Assembly: GCF_029227915.1 (NCBI RefSeq)
Contig: NC_079889.1
Coordinates: forward strand, 2,916,001-2,980,000
Source of the DNA: Hydractinia symbiolongicarpus
Lineage: Eukaryota; Cnidaria; Hydrozoa; Anthoathecata; Hydractiniidae
DNA length: 64,000 nucleotides
Direction of reading: 5' to 3'
Each line of letters starts with the position of its first letter. Position 1 is the first letter of the stretch. The position numbers and the translations under genes were made by a program. A model generated the notes under the pieces. The model worked only from the letters and a program-made list of their open reading frames with translations. It ran no database searches and was not told where the DNA came from. Shown here piece after piece: positions 37,851 through 50,204 of this stretch.

Positions 37851-39500
37851 TTTGTTAATTACTTTGCTTAATTTACAATATCACTTAAGAAGCTACATTA
37901 ATAAATAAACCTAAAAAGTAAGAAAACTATCACCTGTTAGACTTTATTTCTACACAAAGTGTTAACTCGTGAAGACATGATATCTGTAATTGCCGTCTGT
38001 TTTTCCCTAATTTAATACGAAAATGGTTTCAAAGAAAGTATTCTTTATCAAAAATTGTATTCTATCGCAGAAATATTCTATTGCAGTAATATGGAGAATT
38101 ACAAAGTGTGACTAAGTTGGATTACAAAGTGCGACAAAATAGGCCTACAAATTGCGATGGGCTTACAAGATGGGTTTACAATTTCATATAACGGGCAGTT
38201 TGATTTGTCCTGGACGAGCTCTTTGATAAACTCTCACAGCACAACCCCTCTAAAGCAGACTTTTCTTATTCGGACACCTCGTGAAGCGTACACTTTCCCT
38301 TCCGATCCCGTGTTGCACTATAGCAAGTAAAAATTGCATCTACCCGCATAAGGAAAACTTTACTTTAGTCGTCCTACGTATTTTAAGATGACGAAAAGTA
38401 CATTTGAATTTCAAGTGATGCAAAAACTACTTTTAAAAGGTTCATCAAATTCTTCGCACATATTTCTGTCTTTATGTTAACCATTTACGTCAAACATCAC
38501 AACGCAAACCTTTGATGTTTGCTGATTGCATCTAGAAAATATCAAAGTTTTAATACGTTTATATTTTTGTGATTAATATCTAGTGCATAGAGTGCCATGT
38601 GCTACATCTGAACAATGCCAATTTCATTCCCACGCAAAAATGTTTTCTAATTTGTTGCTCGCACCAGTGGGTGGTCGAGCCTAACAGAAATTGATTGGGA
38701 ATATTGCTCATCAAAATAACCAAACCAGTAGACAACAGTTTGTGAACATGGTTAGCATCTTAAACAAACAAATTTCAAATTTTACATCTCAACCAACTTA
38801 TCCTTTTTATATCTCGTGAAAGTATATCATCTCCTATAATTCAATTCTTAATCCAATTTGGTTATCTGGTCCCAACAGCCTGCTACATGGTAACAACAGG
38901 AACATTGACGTGGAAAACTTATACGCGGCTTTAGCTTAATACGTTCTATCTTTGCCAGCAGATTTGCTTTCGTGACGACATGAATAATTGTTTGCCACGC
39001 TGCAGAAAAAATGATGTGGCAATGCCTTCATCAAACAATCACTCCTAAGTTTGCCTATGATTGAATGTTAACTATGGAACGTCAATACACTTTTAATAAC
39101 GATAGCTTTAAGTACATTTCGGATCGAAGTATTCATCACTGATAAAAAAAAGTTAGACGGGCTTATCTTTAAAGTCAAAATGGTAAATAATGAATAAAAC
39201 TTATTGTGTTCTTGCTATTTGCACAAGCGTGACCCACCACAAATGTGATATATTGCGCCAACTGTGTAGCAAGTCACGATTTAAGTAAACAGCTGGCCGC
39301 TTAACCGATACATCACGGTAATAAATTTATGATATTATTGACACGAATATATCTTGATAACTTTATTTTGAATAGGTGAAATGTTTTGAACTGATCGGAT
39401 CAGGAGATAAAAATGACATAAACGGAAGTGTAAGGATAAGAGTTTTTGTTGAGCCTGTCTTGCTCAATGCTTATTCCATGCTGAAATAGACTGTTTCAAA
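37851..39500. other. Spacer, nothing recognised
   Basis: AT-rich DNA without supportable genes or obvious repeats. Confidence 0.35.
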
Positions 39501-39502
39501 AC

Positions 39503-40045
39503 TGTTGCTTTGTTGGTTTGTCGGGTTTTGGTTTGTTGGTCTGTTGTTGGTTTGCTGCTTTGTCGTTTTGTTGGTTGGTTGATTTTTAGTTTTTTAATTT
39601 GTTGGTTTGTCGGTTTGTCGGTTTGTTGGTTTTTTGGCTTGTTGGTTTGCTGGTTTGTTGGTTTGTCGTTTTGTTTGTTGGTTGATTTTTAGTTTTTTAA
39701 TTTGTTGGTTTGTCGGTTTGTCGGTTTGTTGGTTTGTTGGCTTGTTGGCTTGTTGGCTTGTTGGTTTGTTGGTTTGTTGGTTTGTCGTTTTGTTGGTTGG
39801 TTGATTTTTGGTTTTATAGTTTGTTGGTTTGTTGGTTTGTTGGTTTGTTGGTTTGTTGGTTTGTTGGTTTGTTGGTTTGTTGGTTTGTTGGTTTGTTGGT
39901 TTGTTGGTTTGTTGGTTTGTTGGTTTGTTGGTTTGTTGGTTTGTTGGTTTGTTGGTTTGTTGGTTTGTTGGTTTGTTGGTTTGTTGGTTTGTTGGTTTGT
40001 TGGTTTGTTGGTTTGTTGGTTTGTCGGGTTGTTAGTTTGTTGGGT
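39503..40045. repeat. (GTTTGTTG)n octamer array
   Basis: From 39821 to about 40025 it is a near-perfect GTTTGTTG octamer (about 25 units). From 39503 to 39820 it is a degenerate version with GTCG, GCTT and GCTG variants. The sentence GTTGGTTGATTTTTAGTTTTTTAATTTG occurs at about 39568 and again at about 39678 (110 bp apart), with a third variant at about 39793, so the degenerate half also has a longer period. The plus strand is stop-free (CWFVGLLV octapeptide) as a by-product. Confidence 0.93.
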
Positions 40046-40104
40046 CTTTTTTTTAAAGTTTGAGTACCAGTTTCATATAAGCAGTTCTACCATAAATGAC
40101 AGAA

Positions 40105-40155
40105 TGGGCGCCCCGTGCTCAATAAGCGCCTCTGTCGAATAGGCGCCCCGGGGTT
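40105..40155. repeat. Fragment of the AAGCGCCC-motif element family
   Basis: GGGCGCCCCGTGCTCAATAAG, CGCCTCTGTCGAATAGGCG and CCCCGGGG repeat the terminal motif of the 37500-37850 element. It is probably one decayed end. Confidence 0.5.
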
Positions 40156-40159
40156 AGGA

Positions 40160-43100
40160 AAGAATTTATGAATATATAAATGCAATTCGGACATTACATT
40201 TGGTACTTAATGACGTTATATTTGCTACAATTCAGTATACACATTTTATACTCTCCAAAATATTCCAAGGGACAGAAAAAACTTGTTGGAAGTGTGGAGG
40301 CATGGGGATTTTACAGTTGAAGAAAAAGCAGTCAAAATGTTTAAAAAAAAAGAAAATCGAATTATATAAATATAAATTTATCTTATTTAAGAGTCCCAAA
40401 GCTCATCTATTTGATAACTGAGAAACAAATCGAAAGATCGGGTACGTGCGACAGTGTCTGCGAGCTGATTGGTTGATTATCGCTTATTTTTTGGCACAGA
40501 CCTAACCTCGATTGGCTGCCAGAGTTAAATATCATTTTATCATTTTACTAACTGTGTCAAAACAAATAGATGCAAAAAATTAATTACAAAGAGTGGCTCA
40601 GTTGAACGTCAAAAAATTGCTCGTGATGTTATTAAAAGTTTTTCAGGAAAAATAAAATTTTTCCCTTACAATTTATGTGCATCATGCTCAGAAAAATCTT
40701 ATCTTAAAAACGCTATTGACAGGTAAAAACCTTTTTTTTTACTCTTTTTACATTTTTAACCTGTCATATTTCTTTCTTCTAGTTTTTATTTAAATTAATT
40801 CGCTTTGTTTAGATGTTTTGAATTTCCAAGTGTTGTTTTTTTCTCATTCTGCTTACACCATAAAAGTCTATGAAGTGGTAATAACAGAGTTACTAAATGA
40901 ATCCTTAACTATTAATTCATCGCTATCTGCTAATCCAATTTTTCCAAGCATGGTGATACAATGAGGCGCGGTCATAATAAAAATTAACCAAACTTTAATG
41001 GAATAAAAACCTGGAAAAGCAGCAATTAAAAGCAGTCAGATGTTGCAATTAAAAAGTTATTATAACATAAATGCGTATAGTATTTTTATCTTATCAAAAC
41101 AGACATCCTGGAAACAATTTTTTTTATTCTCCCCACAATTTTTAATTCATAAAGTACAAAAGAAATATTTTTGAAAATTACAGATGAATAAATGTTGAAG
41201 GCTCAGTAAATTTTCATCTTTGTCTCCGGTGATGGGGCTCTTTGTCTGTAGCCTAAAACTTTATATGATCTCATTCGTACGTAAATATTCCTTTAAAATA
41301 TTATTTGCTTATACATTTATTATAATATAAAAGCATAGAGGTATATTTATCCTTTCATGGTGAAAGACTTCCGCGAAAGAGCCGGGGTCGAGATCTTTGG
41401 CTCAGATGCTTTGATAATTCTGCTGATTAATACATGACATCATATATTTTGTCTGAATAAGGTGTGTTTTAACGTGGTAAAGATAAGGTGTGTTACCAAC
41501 GTATGTAGTTATGTTTTTACCTATCCAGTCTGATATTTTGAATATTTAACACATAAATGATAATATTTTCCCGATTGTCATTCTTACCATCAATTGTTTC
41601 TCTGCATCTAAATTATGATTTCACATAATTAGCTAAACTTTTAAGGCCTATATCTCTTAAACCGATAAAGATGAAAAGGTAATAAGATTTAAAGACAACT
41701 TTTAAAGATCTTTCATATGAAGCCAACGTGTTTTCCACGGGAGGTAAGGTAAAATATTTTAATTTTTTGTACTAATCATTAATCACATCCCCAAGCAAAT
41801 TAAAACTTTAAGCCTGCAATATTTATACACCATTTTTTCATTTTCACCGAAGTTTTGAACAAGTTATTAAACAAATAATAGCTTCCAGATACTTTAAAAG
41901 GTTTTTTTTATAAACAATGAAATTGTTAAGGGCTGAGGCTAAGATATGTTTGAAAGACTAAATATCCGCTAAGCAACTGGATAATGTCTAAATTTAAAAA
42001 GATAAGCAACCAAGGCTAAAGCCTAGATATTCTAGAAAGTAACTTAAAAAACAGTTATTTAAAAAGATGTTTTCACTGAGTAAAAACAAGACAAAAAGGT
42101 GAAAGTTTAACTGTGGGGTTGGTAAAACTTTTTTAAACGTTAATAGAAGCATGAAAAGGCTAAAATATGCATTTGAATATGGATATGTTTGTCCCTTTAT
42201 TTTGCGACCACCTGTTAACCGATGGGTTACCATTCTCCACCCTCCACCTACCAATACTGTTAAAGCATAGAAATCGTAAAATTTGGATATTATGCGTAAC
42301 TACTTAGTAACTTTAAGGCTGAAATGAAAAGTTGATTATAACAAAAATGTTTTAAAACTTCCCATAAGAAACCTTAAATACAGTTTTGATAAAACAAGGA
42401 CGCTACAATCTTTTCCCAGTAAAAGCCGTGTTTTTGAAAAGGTTAATAGATGGAAATTAAACTCCCACTTTAAGGAAATAAATTTTAGGCATTATAGTTT
42501 ACATTAACACAATTTTCTGGGAGAAATATTCGCGCAAATCTTAAAGTAGTGAATGTTTGTTGTCGGAAAAGAATCAAATTTTTTCTTTTGTGAATTTCCA
42601 ACTATAATGTTATATATAAGGCTGTTGAAAAGAAACACACCATCATTTTATACATATACAACACTAGTTGTATGTTTCGTTGAAAAATTCTCTTCTGAAA
42701 ATTGAGCAGAAATTCGGCATATTGTCTTGATGACGTAGCGATGTGCGTATGTAAAAAAATCGGAGATTTATTCCCCCATTACTTCATTTAGACCATGGGA
42801 TGCTAATATGGATCATTACTCGAATGACGAAGAGTGAAAGAATTTTTTTAAGTTTGGGAGTTTATTGATGACGTCATTTAGTCGGTTTTGTTACTAATAT
42901 TAACAGTAAACAAGCATAGAAGTAAGATGAAACATGAATACAAATAAAACTCACGCGGTTGCTTGTGACAGACCACCATTTTATACAAGCATGGAGATAT
43001 ATTGATTCAAACCAGATTTGGTATGAAGCTGACTCTTTTCCGATAAATGTCATAACAACCGTTGCCATCGAGAAATACGTTAACAAAGTATTAACAAAAC

Positions 43101-43540
43101 ACAACAAAAGTTCTATTAATTCTTACTTAAAATCTATTTTAAAAAAAGTTTTTGTAAAAATAAAAGTATGGAACAGAAACGGGTGTTTAATGATGACTTA
43201 AAACTTATAGGTTCCTGGTAGAATTAGGTCACGCAAATGTGAAAAGGAATGATTTTTTGATTTCCTTAACGATGTTTTAAGAAAATTTATTATCCTGTTT
43301 TTATAAAATTTACCAACTGCCTGGTTTTGTCATTGGCTAATAATATTTACTGATCTATTTTTCTACCAACAATAGAACTATTTTTTTTAAAGGCAATCTT
43401 TTTGCGTTTCCTGTTATTATAATGCGTTTATGAGTATTTTCTCAATCGAAATATTTGGTTTAATGTCTCTGTGTCTCTAAACAACCCTTGCTAGGACTCG
43501 AAAGAATTTAAAACTTAAATTTTCTACAGGTTGTAATGTA
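40160..43540. other. Gene-free AT-rich region
   Basis: A CRE palindrome at 42869-42876. Open stretches at 42874-43201 on both strands overlap and have no recognisable domain. Nothing else supported. Confidence 0.35.
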
Positions 43541-43543
43541 ATT

Positions 43544-43794
43544 GTAATCGACGCCTTAGTGCAGACAAGAGTTTTATGTGTATTGAAAAATTAGCCAAAC
43601 ATACGATTTGCTCAAAATTTAAACAACTGTGAGATCTACATGAAAACGTTTAACCGCTTGAAAATAACGACTACAAAGGGTGCAATTCAAGCGAAAATGA
43701 AATGAAATATTAACGGTGGGGCTTTTCACTGCAGTGTAAAAACTAAATTCGCGTCTTGTTTCATGTAATCGACGCCTTAGTGCAGACAAGAGTT
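43544..43794 (+). repeat. Pair of identical 30-bp direct repeats, 221 bp apart
   Basis: The 30 bp that begin GTAATCGACGCCTTAGTGCA and end GACAAGAGTT occur at 43544-43573 and 43765-43794 with no mismatch, while the sequence between and around them does not align. Exact identity over 30 bp in otherwise diverged DNA suggests a conserved or recently duplicated site. Confidence 0.85.
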
Positions 43795-44740
43795 GCTATG
43801 TTATGAGTAACTACCAAAAATGCAAGCCTGTAAGAAAAGCGTAACATTTAATGTTCAAATTTTTAACCCTTTGTTTTTCCAAAGGCTTACTTTGCTCAAG
43901 AAATAATCTGCAATAACTACTACGAAACAATAAAACGAAAAATGCTCAAAATATGATTCCACAATAAGAACAATTCCGGGCTAAACGTGTAAAAGAAATA
44001 AAAACAACTCAGGTTGAAGCCAAATTTCCTGATTTGTATAAAAAGAATATATTTGATTTGTATCATTTAGTTCAATATGAGAATTTGTCAAACCATTTTG
44101 ACATCGTGTCACATCTCGATCAAGGTTGTAAAAAAGTTTCGGGAGCGCTACTGAATCTTAAACGTGGTTCCCACTGACCGGACACCTTAAAACCCCTTAT
44201 ATGGCTTAGCCCCTTACACATTGAATATTTAGTTTATGCGTTATGTTGCGCAGCAACAAAAAAACAAACAAAACATTTGTGCTTTGTCAACACTCTTGTT
44301 TTTAGATATTTTTCAAATTGGATGTTTCAACTTCTCCTACAAAAACAAAACTCATATTTTCAGCAATGAGATTAGTAGTAACACTATGTTCTTCATTGTC
44401 AGGCACAAAACAATCAAAGAGAGAACAAGAACGGTATAAAAAACGATTTTAACTTAAAATTTCAAAAAATTAAAAAATTAGATTGTGGTATCAGATCAGA
44501 TGAATTTAAAAACTTTGGAGAGAACCGATAGCTACATGGAATGACCAAAATTTTATCTTTAACACCATACTTTCAATTTCCTTTTTTGCTTGTCGCTGAG
44601 CAGGTTAGGCAAACACGAGTTATACTATTTAAAAGGTCCTGGAAATATTAAGGCTAGCTATCTTTGCTGATAGTTTTACGTAAGCAACATGTGTTCAAAT
44701 TAGTCAGTCATATTTTTTCCATGGATACATAAGAAAATAA

Positions 44741-45090
44741 TCGATATGACACAAGGTTTTTTTTTTCTTGTTAAAATTTTCGGCTTAATGTTGTACAAAG
44801 TATCCGATAAAGTATTTCCAAACACGCAACATGATAAATTTTGAGGTCAAGTATATTAATCAGGAAAATATTTTCATATCTCAGTAACGGAGAAAATTGA
44901 TATAACACCAGGAGAATGTTTTTACTCGTAAGAATTTTCACAAAGCACAATATTGTACGAAATATCCGAAAGGCTTATGTGTCCTTTTTTATATATAGAA
45001 GACATCTAAATAGGACAATTTCTGAACACGCAACATGATAAATGTTGAGGTTAAGTAAATTGATCAGCAATTTTTTTTATCTGTTTTCAG
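44741..45090 (+). repeat. Two-copy tandem duplication, period about 204 bp, diverged
   Basis: AACACGCAACATGATAAAT is identical at 44821-44839 and 45025-45043. Flanking words also correspond: CGATATGACACAAGG versus TGATATAACACCAGG, TTGTACAAAGTATCCGA versus TTGTACGAAATATCCGA, and TTGAGGTCAAGTATATTAATCAG versus the later TTGAGGTTAAGTAAATTG. An old tandem duplication; function unknown. Confidence 0.75.
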
Positions 45091-45653
45091 TAAAGAAGGA
45101 AGAATAAATCAAAGGGTATGTTACATAAAGAACAAAAGTTTGTCCAAAATCTTCTTGCTTGCCACGATGTCATTTTCTGTTTGATGGTTTAGTATTTATG
45201 ATTTTTATATTCTTAAATTTAAGTGCAAAGGCTTAGACCCACAATGTATATTTTAAAGAAGATAAACCCTACAAGTCCATGGAATCCTCATATTTTCACC
45301 CTTCGCAAGCAATTTTAACGTCGATATTTCGTGCGTCTCCTGTCAACATAAGGTAAAAATAAAAAAATGGAAATTGTCTTAGCCTAGAACATAAGATATT
45401 TATTAACTTTTATTCGCATTTTTTGACCTCTGTTGTTGTTATTTTTTGTTTGTTTGTGTGTTTTAGAAAACAAATGTTCCAAAAAAATATGCTGGTTCTA
45501 CCCAAATTCCGCCACGTTTTCAAAGCAATCCTGCTATCCAATTTGATATAAATAAATAACTGCTTGCAAGAAGTTCAGAAATATTTTAAATGTAACTCCA
45601 CTGAGTAATGTGACAAAATAAAAAAAATTCAAGTGAATGTCTTTTCACTACTC

Positions 45654-45850
45654 TGCAGGTTGTGTCAAATGTTGAACGAACGTTGTGTCAACGAATGCAA
45701 TATCTTGAATGTGATATACTCCCTCATTGTAAATACTCATTTAGGCCTCCAAGCGTTGGGAGGGGGTATTTTATGTCAAAAGTTTTATAGGGTTCATAAG
45801 GAGTGCCATAAAATGGATATCACAGGATCATTTGTTGAAAGTTGTCATTA
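45654..45850 (+). other. Possible isolated exon (low confidence)
   Basis: CTCTGCAG at 45650 is a good acceptor. Two frames stay open afterwards. One reads LCQRMQYLECDILPHCKYSF then RPPSVGRGYFMSK; the other reads QMLNERCVNECNILNVIYSL and runs to a stop at 45849-45851. The segment is less AT-biased than its surroundings. I recognise neither peptide and see no partner exon, so coding status is unproven. Confidence 0.25.
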
Positions 45851-45859
45851 AATGATTTT

Positions 45860-48800
45860 TAGAAAAGCAAAAGAAAAGAAAAAAGTCTTTTTTACAAGAA
45901 AATACAAATACCAAATATAATTTTTTATTTGCAAGCTTGAAAATTTGCTCTGGAAAATATGAATGCCTTTAATACAAGTAGCTGTAATAGAAAAAAAACA
46001 TAGAATTCTACCGATTTCCTATAATTTTTTTATATATTTAGGCAAAAACAACAACTACAAGGAAACAAAAGGCTCAGATTTGAGAAAAAAAATAAGCATG
46101 TATAAGCAACAATCAATGCTCGATTAAGATTCGTCCATTTAAATTACTTCTAGTGTCGTTAACCGAATTATTTGTGATATTAAGAGTAAATACAATATAT
46201 ATTTTTTTTTTCGGGGGGGGGGGGGGCTACTTTTGGGACATTGTGCGTGAGTTGAAATTACACAATTTGTATCACTGTTCGTCTATAGTATACCTTAAGT
46301 GGCTTTAATTTTGCTCAGGCTAATTTTCACATCATTTTCGCAGACACGTCCACGTCTACGGTATATTTCTCGTGGACTAATTTTTGCGAATAACTTTAAA
46401 CTTATCACAAAGATTTGTTTTCGCGGATGCAACGTGGTGAAAAGTATATAAAATTTAGTCAACATACCGTCGTAAGTAGTATGACTTTTTCTAAAACATA
46501 CAAAAGGCGAAATCTAGCTAGTTCATATTGTTTCCAGTACATTGTCGAGTTGCCGTTACAACGAGAAAAAGAGACAAAGAAATTCATAGGCACGATGTTG
46601 ACTTAAAATGTTTATGAAATAGTGCGGAGTATTGATAAATTAATATCGGTGTTTCCTCCCCTGTATTAATAATAGTTATACTCTGTCTGTCGCAAAATGA
46701 CGTCTTGCTAGGGAAACACGATATGCGACCATTCGACCGGCCGATTTTGAATTATTATTATTTTTTTATACTTCAGTATAAATTAATGTTGTTTCTTTAA
46801 TTTTTCGATCTAAACTCACAGGACCCTAATACCGCAAAACCTTCTGTAATTCGTTTCCTGCAAGTGGAATACATGTTTATTTGACTTTTACAACTTTTCT
46901 GTTAAATCCCCTTAATGAAGTCATGCATGTACCATATTATTCTTTCTGTCCCATTTCCTCCCTGTATATCAAACACTTTGCCATAAGTAGGGATCCTAAG
47001 CAAAACGAATGTAATGAACACCTAATAGAACCTAATAGTCATAATTTCAAAAAATAAACAACAACAACAACAATAGGTCCATATGATACATGATTACTTT
47101 AACTGGACGCTCGTCTAAATGCCATCATTTAAACACGACGATAATGTTGTTGTAGTTAGATGATTCCTGTTCCTTTTGATCTTAAATCCTAACTAAAACT
47201 TTTGAGCTCATAAATACTATTGGAAATGACAAAAGTCACAACAATTTTCGCAAACTATATAATTTCTGCTAATTCGAATTTTCAACGAGATTTTTGGTCC
47301 TGTTGGCATCCGAAATATAGAGTTCGCTGTAGCTTTGACCAATGTTTTTCAAAAGAGAGGAATGATTCCTCTGCACTATTTCCTAATCTGTACTATAGTT
47401 AGTCATATTAAGTCCCATTGCTGTATATTAATTGTTGTTATGGTGAAGAAATGGCGTATACGGGCGTTAGCTGTACCATCAATTTAAATGTTTTATTTTC
47501 GCAAGCATGTAGATAAAAAACGATTAGTTCAAATATCATACGCCAGCAAGCATGATGCTATTGCCTAGAAATTCAAAGAATGTGAATTAAATATCATTGC
47601 TCAGATTATTGCTGTCTGATTTGCAAAATAATGGTCAACGTCTGGTTTTTAAAAAAAGATGGAGAAATAAACCGATATGATTTTAGCTTCTTATTTTAAT
47701 CCATTAAAAGTTAAAATGTTACATTCATACATAAGACTAGCTGACTAACTCACTTACTATTTTCTGTATATTTTGTTGGTGTAGGAATAAACTGTTTCAA
47801 TAATTTCTACCAGCTAAATTTAAACACGACGTGTCTTTAAAAAGGCTTTATATTCAGACATCAACAACAGTTCATCTGAGTTTAATGACACACTAATTGG
47901 TTGCATGGATATTAAGATCGTAATAAACCACATACTTATTGGATGCTGCTCTTGATATTCTAATTGTCGGAAAAACAGATGTGGTTATTGCATATGATAT
48001 TATCAATACTTATCGCCAACCACGTTATGTCGTTAATTTTTCCAGCAACACATTAATTTTTTATTTTGTCTGATTTGAAAACGAGAAAGCAACAATGTAT
48101 CCTTTACTCGCGTGTGTGGCGGCTATAGAGAAGTTTCGACACAATGAGTCATCGAAATGTAATTTATTATTTCAAAAACATTTGCGAAAAGCATTTTTTC
48201 TGTGTAAGTAAAAATGTGGTTAATCGGCTAAATACATTTGATCAAAGAGGTGATTTGATTATGTGACTAAATGCAATAACTAACGTAGTTTTAGCAGCTG
48301 GTTTTAACTTTAATTTTAGATGACAACACAAAGCGTTCATCACAAAAAAATGTAACGTCGTTTTTATCTCATCAGTTATGCGAGACCTTAAAAATTCTTC
48401 TGTAAATGCTAAGTAATTGATCAATTAAACTCATTTAAGGGGAGTTTTTCCTTATGTGGTCTATTGAAGCAAAAATAAATAAATAAATCATAATAAATAT
48501 TAATAAATAAAAAGTACTGCAGCAGTAATGTTGTCGCTGATAGCTGATATTTTTTTTAATATCAAGTGTTACCGTTAGACAAACTTTTGCAAATCCCTTT
48601 CACCTTTGTCCCCACTCTGTAATTTCTAAAGCTGTTGCGTACAAGTGTACTGCAAGTGTCCTCAAGTTGTTGATGTCAGCAATTTTCCAACGACATCATT
48701 AAATTTGTGGAAATGAGTCGTGTATTAGACTTGTATAATTGCTCGAAATTTAGTCATACTAATGTGAAAAACATAAAACAACGTAACAATATATGTTAAG

Positions 48801-48940
48801 AAGTCCCCTAAAGCTTATAAAAACATTGAATTAATTTTTTTAGCACAAATATTATGCACAATTTTACTTAACTCGAAAGTGTATCTATAAACACAACAAG
48901 TTAAGGAAAGAAATGAACTCCTACGTGGAGGGAGAACACG
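45860..48940. other. Gene-free AT-rich region
   Basis: A T9-C-G14 homopolymer junction at 46202-46226; a TTCGCGG/TTGCGAA-rich patch at 46330-46440; and a small GC-richer patch at 46655-46745 resembling 5370-5405. No gene supported. Confidence 0.35.
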
Positions 48941-48949
48941 AATAGGGTA

Positions 48950-50204
48950 ACTGACAAGTAGCTGCATAAATATAAAGTACAACAATGTTTGTACTTTTGT
49001 AGAAAGCAACGGTAGGTTTCCATACGACTGCATTTTCCGCTCGAGCGAAGAAGGCTTGAAAGCTTTTTCCACAAGCATGCGCAATAAAGTAGAATGGCCG
49101 CTGACTTGACTTTTCAGTGCGTGTTTTTTTTGCTCGAGCTTTTTAACCAATGAAATTCAAGGAAATAAACGAGGAAGGAAATAAAACAATTGCGCAATCC
49201 AAATAATTCAAAAAATAATATTAGAAAAAACAACAATTTCTACTGCACTTTTTATTTATAAAAAAACCCAGCCGTTTCGGCAGGAATTTCTACGCGTATT
49301 ACTGATTTATAACAGTCCTATAAGGGGGGAGTATTCCAATTGTGCAGAAAAAGTGATCACGTTAATAATAATTAATTATTTTCATCTGACACAGCAAAAT
49401 ATGAAAGAAAAATATGAAAGTAGAAAAATGAGTTCAAGTTTATAAACACCGCTTTTTTGAAAACTAGATGAAACGTAAAAATCAATATTTTTGATTTATT
49501 TCGGTTTTTAAAAAGAATTTCCTTGTAAGCAAATAGAAATCTCGCTTCATAAAATTTCCGATCACAAAAAAAAATTAACAAACGACCGTTGTAGCTCGGT
49601 GAAACTGGCAAAACCAACTGAACATAAAGTAATAATTCAAAATGATTTATTTGTAAAAATAATAGGTTTTTGTATCTTTTGTACCGTTCAACCTTGGAGG
49701 AACAAGACTCAACAGGGTAGTTTTCAAAATCTAATGATTTACGTACGGCTACACTGGACTGGAACCCTTCCGTGTTTCACTAGTCTTGATAGTAAAAACG
49801 GCGACAAAAAAAGAAGTCCACTTTAAAGTTCTACCGGCTAAAGCCGTAGAACAATAATAACACCTTTTAGAAAAAGTGTTTGGACAGTGATAGTTAAATT
49901 CATAATCCAACAGTAAATAGCAACTGTCCCCTTTTTTTCCTGAAATAGTTTTCTCATTTTTTTTATTTGTTGTTTCCTGTTATGTTTTCTTTTAGCTTGC
50001 TGCCATAAAAACAAAATTGTTATTATTTTAAATTTCGTAGGTTTCTTCTGTTTACGGTAGCCATTTTATTCTGAACAAGCGCAAAATTGATTGATTGAGT
50101 GCAAAGTGCTTCCAAGCTTTCTTCGCTCGAGCGGAAAATACAGTCGTAAGCTAACGTTACTGTCTACGAAAGTACAAACATTGTTGACGTCAGCAACAGT
50201 CAGT
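48950..50204. mobile_element. Inverted-repeat element, ~1.25 kb, TIRs about 95-115 bp
   Basis: The left arm (48950-49063) contains CAACAATGTTTGTACTTT, ATACGACTGCATTTTCCGC and TCGAGCGAAGAAGGCTTG. The reverse complement of the right arm (50108-50204) contains CAACAATGTTTGTACTTTC, TTACGACTGTATTTTCCGC and TCGAGCGAAGAAAGCTTGG. Alignment continues outward through CTGACxxGTxGCTG to ACTGAC. The interior has no transposase-like ORF, so this is a non-autonomous DNA transposon or foldback element. Exact tips and target duplication were not resolved. A CRE-like TGACGTCA sits in the right arm (50185-50192). Confidence 0.75.

Noticed and set aside
39510-40142. Overlapping plus-strand ORFs rich in CWFVGLLV
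   Set aside because: Same by-product in the GTTTGTTG array.
42874-43201. Overlapping open stretches on both strands
   Set aside because: Low complexity of evidence: no domain, no splice partners, and each would exclude the other.
48815-49150. 111-codon minus-strand ORF
   Set aside because: It overlaps the left arm of the inverted-repeat element and has no recognisable domain.
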